A stretch of DNA of 9,846 nucleotides from assembly GCA_021323255.1 (NCBI GenBank), contig JAJTCL010000077.1:1-9846 (forward strand), written 5' to 3'. Positions 6,218 through 9,846 of this stretch are shown here, piece by piece. The translations under genes were made by a program, and so were the position numbers. Position 1 is the stretch's first letter; each line of letters starts with the position of its first letter. The DNA comes from Propionibacteriaceae bacterium. GTDB taxonomy: Bacteria > Actinomycetota > Actinomycetes > Propionibacteriales > Propionibacteriaceae. The notes under the pieces are model-generated. The model saw only the letters and a program-made list of their open reading frames with translations, was not told the DNA's origin and made no database searches.

Positions 6218-6261
6218 GTCCGCCTACTTCGTCGTCGTTCGCGGACGAAAGGCATGTCCGC
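6218..6261 (+). promoter_or_regulatory. Competing hairpins between rnc and mutM
   Basis: GCGGAC (6241-6246) can pair with GTCCGC upstream (6218-6223, 17-base loop) or with GTCCGC downstream (6256-6261, 9-base loop). The two six-pair stems exclude each other. The layout resembles an attenuator or RNA switch, but no terminator T tract or known aptamer is visible, so function is only a possibility. Confidence 0.35.
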
Positions 6262-6296
6262 TCACTCCTTCTCAGCATGGCGGCGCGCGATCCGGG

Positions 6297-6329
6297 GTTT
6301 GATTGCTCGCTCCGTTCGCTGCGGATCAC
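6297..6329. repeat. REP-like 33-bp repeat, copy 2
   Basis: It is identical to copy 1 at 32 of 33 positions. The difference (C at 6195, T at 6315) lies in the hairpin stem and turns a C-G pair into a U-G pair in RNA, so the stem survives. A shorter, poorer match (about 6340-6356, GTTTTGATCGGTCGCTC) could be a decayed third copy. Confidence 0.85.
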
Positions 6330-6409
6330 TCGCTTCCGCGTTTTGATCGGTCGCTCGAGGAGGAAAAGCATTTCCCTTCCCTCTTCCTCAACACGCCAGA
6401 GCGCGATCG

Positions 6410-7303
6410 GTGCCCGAGCTTCCTGAGGTCGAGGTGGTACGGCGCGGTCTTGCCAGCAGCATCACTGGGCGCCGGATCGTTGGCGTACGCGTACTCCATC
6501 CACGGCCGGTGCGTCGACACCTCACGGGCCCGGCCGACTTTGAGTTGCAGACGACCGGGCGCACATTTGCGGAGCCGCGTCGACGCGGCAAATATCTCTG
6601 GTTGCCGTTTACTGATGGCGACGCAATCCTGGCTCATTTAGGCATGAGTGGGCAGTTCCGGCTCGCTGATGCCGATGCGCCGTTGGTGCCCAACACACGG
6701 ATCATCTTCGCGTTCGCCGACGGCGAGCCCGGCCTGCGGTTCATCGATCAACGCATGTTCGGTGGGCTTTCGCTCTCGCCGGGCGGTGCCGAGCTGCCGG
6801 CCGAGATCGCTCACATCGCTCGCGACCCCTTCGATCCTGAATTCGATCTCGTCGATGTCGTCGCTCGATTGCGGCGGCGGAAGACCGTGATCAAAAGGGC
6901 GCTGCTGGATCAGCAACTGGTGTCAGGCATCGGCAACATCTACGCCGACGAGGCATTGTGGGCGGTTCGAATGCACTACGCGCGTCCGACCAGCACGCTG
7001 ACCCGCGCCCAGGCCGGCGCCGTGATGACAGCTGCAGCCACGGTGATGGCGAACGCGTTGACCGACGGCGGCACCTCCTTCGATGCCCTCTACGTCGACA
7101 TCAATGGCTCCAGCGGCTACTTCGACCGCGCGCTGGCGGTTTACGGACGAGAAGGTCAACCGTGCCCTCGTTGCGGCACACCGATCCGGCGCGAGCCCTT
7201 TATGAATCGGTCTTCCTATCGATGCCCACGGTGCCAACGTGCCCCGCGTGGCCTCGTCACACCCAAAGCGCGAACAGCTCCAGGAAAGATGGGTATCTTT
7301 TAG
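6410..7303 (+). CDS. mutM: Formamidopyrimidine-DNA glycosylase (Fpg/MutM)
   Basis: This is a base-excision repair enzyme that removes 8-oxoguanine and formamidopyrimidines and then cuts the abasic site by beta,delta-elimination. GTG 6410 is the only possible start: the frame has a stop at 6344 and no other start codon between, and PELPEVE, with the catalytic proline at position 2 and E3, must follow the first codon. The product is 297 aa, slightly longer than the usual 270-290. Visible motifs are RRRGKYLWL with K61, the FIDQRMFGG loop (112-119), QLVSGIGNIYADEALW (169-184) with N176, and the zinc finger C252-x2-C255-x16-C272-x2-C275 with the actinobacterial MNRSSY stretch before it. A 22-residue basic tail follows the zinc finger. 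The ribosome-binding site is weak (AGAG at 6398). Upstream is a repeat-rich gap, and gtrA begins five bases downstream. Confidence 0.96.
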   Translation: MPELPEVEVVRRGLASSITGRRIVGVRVLHPRPVRRHLTGPADFELQTTGRTFAEPRRRGKYLWLPFTDGDAILAHLGMSGQFRLADADAPLVPNTRIIFAFADGEPGLRFIDQRMFGGLSLSPGGAELPAEIAHIARDPFDPEFDLVDVVARLRRRKTVIKRALLDQQLVSGIGNIYADEALWAVRMHYARPTSTLTRAQAGAVMTAAATVMANALTDGGTSFDALYVDINGSSGYFDRALAVYGREGQPCPRCGTPIRREPFMNRSSYRCPRCQRAPRGLVTPKARTAPGKMGIF

Positions 7304-7308
7304 CGATC

Positions 7309-7896
7309 GTGAAACGCCTGAAGCACTACTTGCTCGTACGCCATCGGCACAACTGGGTTCTGCTCTTCCGGTTTGGCCTCGTTGGCGCATCGGGCGTCGT
7401 CGTCAACATGTTCGTTGCGATCCTGTGCAACAAGATGGGTCCCGATGAGAATGGCATCTTCTTCGATCTGCCATTCACCGACTTCAATGTCCGCTGGTAC
7501 CACGCGTACTCCACGATCGCGTTCCTCGTCGCGAACATGTGGAATTTCGAGCTCAACCGGCTTTGGACCTTCCGCAGCGCGAAACACGCTGGCTGGTTCC
7601 GGGAGTACTTTCCCTTCCTTACCGTTGGCATCCTTGCCCAAGTGGTTGGCCTGGGCGTTCTAACCCTCTTGATGCACCCTGACTCGATCTTCTCGCTGTC
7701 CCAGACCTACTTCGATGACTCGACGGGCTTCCGCACCCGGTTCTACTGGGCGCAGCTGATCACGATCGCGTTCGTTACTCCGCTTTCCTTCCTGCTGAAC
7801 AAGTTCTGGACCTTCTCTTCGGTACGCGGCAAGCACCAGGTGACCGAAAAGGCTGACGAATCCTTGGAGAGCGAGCACCCGACGGCCGGCGTCTGA
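7309..7896 (+). CDS. GtrA family membrane protein
   Basis: GTG 7309, five bases after the mutM stop, gives 195 aa. No good ribosome-binding site is close, so translation may depend on mutM. The protein has four hydrophobic helices at about residues 18-40, 66-86, 101-121 and 146-163. The sequence after the second, NFELNRLWTF (79-88), and the echo LLNKFWTF (162-169) after the fourth, are the hallmark of GtrA-like proteins. Family members are thought to help move or modify lipid-linked sugars (as in O-antigen glucosylation) or to assist glycosyltransferases in cell-wall glycan synthesis. The substrate cannot be deduced here. Residues from about 170 to the end are a polar, acidic cytoplasmic tail. 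The N-terminus is strongly basic (KRLKHYLLVRHRH), consistent with a cytoplasmic N-terminus. The frame is open further upstream inside mutM, but that part is a shadow. Confidence 0.88.
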   Translation: MKRLKHYLLVRHRHNWVLLFRFGLVGASGVVVNMFVAILCNKMGPDENGIFFDLPFTDFNVRWYHAYSTIAFLVANMWNFELNRLWTFRSAKHAGWFREYFPFLTVGILAQVVGLGVLTLLMHPDSIFSLSQTYFDDSTGFRTRFYWAQLITIAFVTPLSFLLNKFWTFSSVRGKHQVTEKADESLESEHPTAGV

Positions 7897-8026
7897 GGAG
7901 TCGATCCCGGCTGCAATCGCGGACCCGCCCTGCAACGTACCCAGAGTCGGAGGCGCCGTCAGTTAGAGTGAGGTCGCCTTCCGCAGCGGATCGACGCCTG
8001 AGCTCACACCGTCGAGAGGTGGGACG

Positions 8027-9846
8027 TTGTACCTCAAGAGCCTGACCTTGCGCGGATTCAAGTCCTTCGCGTCCGCGACAACTCTCAGTTTCGAGCCCGG
8101 CATTACCTGTGTCGTCGGCCCGAACGGCTCCGGCAAGTCCAACATCGTTGACGCTCTGAGCTGGGTGATGGGTGAACAGGGCGCGAAGACGCTACGTGGC
8201 GGGAAGATGGAGGACGTCATTTTCGCGGGCACGTCTGGCCGCGCGCCGCTGGGTCGCGCGGAGGTCGTGCTCACCATCGACAACTCCGACGGCGCGCTGC
8301 CGATCGATTACTCCGAAGTCACCATCTCCCGAACCATGTTCCGCAACGGCGGCTCCGAGTACGCCATCAACGGCAATGTGACGCGTCTGCTCGACATCCA
8401 CGATCTGCTCAGCGACTCCGGAATCGGCCGGGAGATGCACGTCATCGTCGGTCAGGGACAACTCGACTCGATCTTGCAAGCTACCCCGGAGGGGCGCCGT
8501 GGCTTCATCGAAGAAGCAGCAGGAGTGCTCAAGCACCGCAAGCGCAAGGAGAAGGCTCTCCGCAAACTGGAGGCTTGTGAGGCGAACCTGAACCGATTGT
8601 CGGATTTGATCGAGGAGATCCGACGGCAGCTCAAACCGCTCGGCAGGCAAGCTGAGGTGGCAAGGAAGGCGGCCATCATCCAGGCTGAGCTGCGCGACGC
8701 CAAGGCGCGGCTGCTAGCCGATGATTTGCGTCAGGCCACACAGGCGTTGCAGTCCGAGCTTGCAGATGAGCGGGCAATGACTGAGCGCCGTCAGGCCCTG
8801 GAGCAGGCGCTCGAGGCCGCCCGAGCGGCGGAGGTAGCCGCGGAAGAAGCGGTGCGGCAAAGCGTCCCGAGACTGAGTGCCGCCCATGAGACGTGGTATT
8901 CCCTCGCCGCCTTACGGGAGCGGATCGCCTCCACACTCTCCATTGCGCGGGAGCGGATGCGGCAAGCTGAGGACGAACCAGGAGAGCTCCTCGTGATGCG
9001 CGACCCGGACGAGTTGGACCGGGAGGCTGCGCGGGTTGCGGCTCAGGAGGAGCAGCTGTCGGGTCACCTGGAGGAGAAGGCGGCGGCCTTGCAGGCTGCC
9101 ACGGCACACCGAAATGCTTGCGAGGACGCCCAGCGTGCCGAGGAAAATCGCCTGGCGGCGCTCATCCGAGCGGCTGCTGACCGGCGTGAAGGTCTGGCCA
9201 GGCTTACCGGCCAGGTCAACTCACTGCGCAGTCGTGGCGAAGCAGCGGCCGCCGAGATCACCCGCCTAGCCACTGCGCAGAGACAGGCCGCGGAGCGGGC
9301 GGAACTAGCCTCTCGGGCGTTCACCGCTCTTGAGAACAAGGTGGCAGGCCTCGATGCGGGTGAATTCGGCCTGGATGCAGATCATGAGGCGGCGCTCGAG
9401 GTGCTGGACGGCATTGAGAAGCAGCAGGCTGAGCTGGGACGTCGGGAGCAGGCCGCGATTCAAGAGCGGGCGGCCCTCGCGGCGCGGGTGGAGGCGCTGC
9501 GCGTGGGGGTGAACGGCAAAGATGCAACTTCGGCCTTGCTTGCTGCCACCGATCGGTTGAACGGGCTGCTGGGCTCAGTCGCGACGCTGGTCAAGGTCCG
9601 TTCCCCATACCAAGCGGCGATTGCAGCGGCCTTCGGTGCGGCAGCGGATGCGGTGGCGGTAGCCGGCGTCGATACGGCGATAGCTGCGTTCGACCATCTC
9701 AAGGCCGAGGATCTGGGACGGGCCGGACTGTTGCTCGGTGGCGTGATCGAGACCGAGCGCTCCGACACCTGGCCAGCGCTTCCCGATGGGGCACGGTACG
9801 CCGTCGAACTGGTCGAGGTACCTGATCAGCTCAATGCGGCCGTGCA
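8027..9846 (+). CDS. smc: Chromosome segregation protein SMC (3' partial)
   Basis: SMC, with ScpA and ScpB, forms the bacterial condensin that organises and segregates the chromosome. The frame is open from TTG 8027 to the window edge (606 full codons). The start is set by YLKSLTLRGFKSFA directly after it and GAGAGG (8014-8019) seven bases upstream. Visible parts are the N-terminal ATPase half with Walker A GPNGSGKS (31-38), the MGEQGAKTLRGGKMEDVIF block (about 49-67), and the Q-loop region VGQGQLDSIL (about 141-150) followed by FIEEAAGVLKHRKRK. A long coiled coil rich in Ala, Glu, Arg and Gln fills about residues 170-505. The hinge starts near residue 510 (GLLGSVATLVKVRSPYQAAIAAAFG) and is cut by the window end. 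The family is about 1,170-1,200 aa, so roughly half is present. No stop or frameshift occurs. Confidence 0.97.
   Translation, partial: MYLKSLTLRGFKSFASATTLSFEPGITCVVGPNGSGKSNIVDALSWVMGEQGAKTLRGGKMEDVIFAGTSGRAPLGRAEVVLTIDNSDGALPIDYSEVTISRTMFRNGGSEYAINGNVTRLLDIHDLLSDSGIGREMHVIVGQGQLDSILQATPEGRRGFIEEAAGVLKHRKRKEKALRKLEACEANLNRLSDLIEEIRRQLKPLGRQAEVARKAAIIQAELRDAKARLLADDLRQATQALQSELADERAMTERRQALEQALEAARAAEVAAEEAVRQSVPRLSAAHETWYSLAALRERIASTLSIARERMRQAEDEPGELLVMRDPDELDREAARVAAQEEQLSGHLEEKAAALQAATAHRNACEDAQRAEENRLAALIRAAADRREGLARLTGQVNSLRSRGEAAAAEITRLATAQRQAAERAELASRAFTALENKVAGLDAGEFGLDADHEAALEVLDGIEKQQAELGRREQAAIQERAALAARVEALRVGVNGKDATSALLAATDRLNGLLGSVATLVKVRSPYQAAIAAAFGAAADAVAVAGVDTAIAAFDHLKAEDLGRAGLLLGGVIETERSDTWPALPDGARYAVELVEVPDQLNAAV

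Noticed and set aside
6254..6346. 30-aa open frame (ATG 6254) as a leader peptide for mutM
   Set aside because: The only purine-rich stretch is one base from the ATG, too close for a ribosome-binding site, and the frame runs through REP-like copy 2.
6370..6426. 18-codon frame with an ATT start after GAGGAGGA, overlapping mutM
   Set aside because: ATT starts are very rare and the peptide shows no feature.
7964..7969. TAGAGT as a -10 for smc
   Set aside because: No acceptable -35 lies 16-19 bases upstream. An smc promoter in the 7897-8026 gap is possible but not supported.

Overview
The window is a continuous stretch of housekeeping genes, all on the + strand, from a high-GC actinobacterium. 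The evidence for Actinobacteria is the gene order (DAK2-type protein, recG, rsmD, coaD, a SepIVA-like coiled-coil gene, yceD, rpmF, rnc, mutM, smc), the strong G/C third-position bias, the frequent GTG and TTG starts, and the presence of a SepIVA/DivIVA-type septal protein next to coaD. I cannot name the genus from sequence alone. A Propionibacteriales-like lineage is a guess based on recalled CoaD and L32 features.

Layout. 1-330 is the 3' end of a DAK2/FakA-like gene. recG (327-2591) follows with an ATGA overlap. A 154-base gap with imperfect 19-21 bp tandem repeats and a hairpin separates recG from rsmD (2746-3360). coaD (3357-3857) again starts in an ATGA overlap. After 56 bases comes a short SepIVA-like gene (3914-4450). 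A 167-base gap then holds a plausible promoter covered by two inverted repeats. It leads into yceD (4618-5241), rpmF (5246-5437) and rnc (5437-6168), which are tightly coupled. A 241-base gap with two nearly identical 33-bp REP-like copies exactly 120 bp apart, and competing hairpins between them, precedes mutM (6410-7303). A GtrA-family membrane protein gene (7309-7896) begins 5 bases after mutM. smc (8027 to the window edge) is cut off in its hinge domain.

How the genes relate. recG and mutM act in DNA repair, and smc in chromosome organisation. rsmD, yceD, rpmF and rnc belong to ribosome and rRNA production. coaD makes CoA precursor and the SepIVA-like protein is linked to cell-envelope growth and division. 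There are probably at least two transcription units: one entering from the left through coaD, and one starting at about 4573 for yceD-rpmF-rnc. Whether mutM-gtrA and smc have their own promoters is not settled by the sequence.

I found no mobile element, CRISPR array, tRNA, rRNA, phage gene or obviously new system. The points worth a second look are in the gaps (repeats, dyads over a promoter, competing hairpins) and in small protein deviations: a residue missing from a conserved CoaD loop, C-x4-C spacing in L32, a short SepIVA and GtrA placed between mutM and smc.
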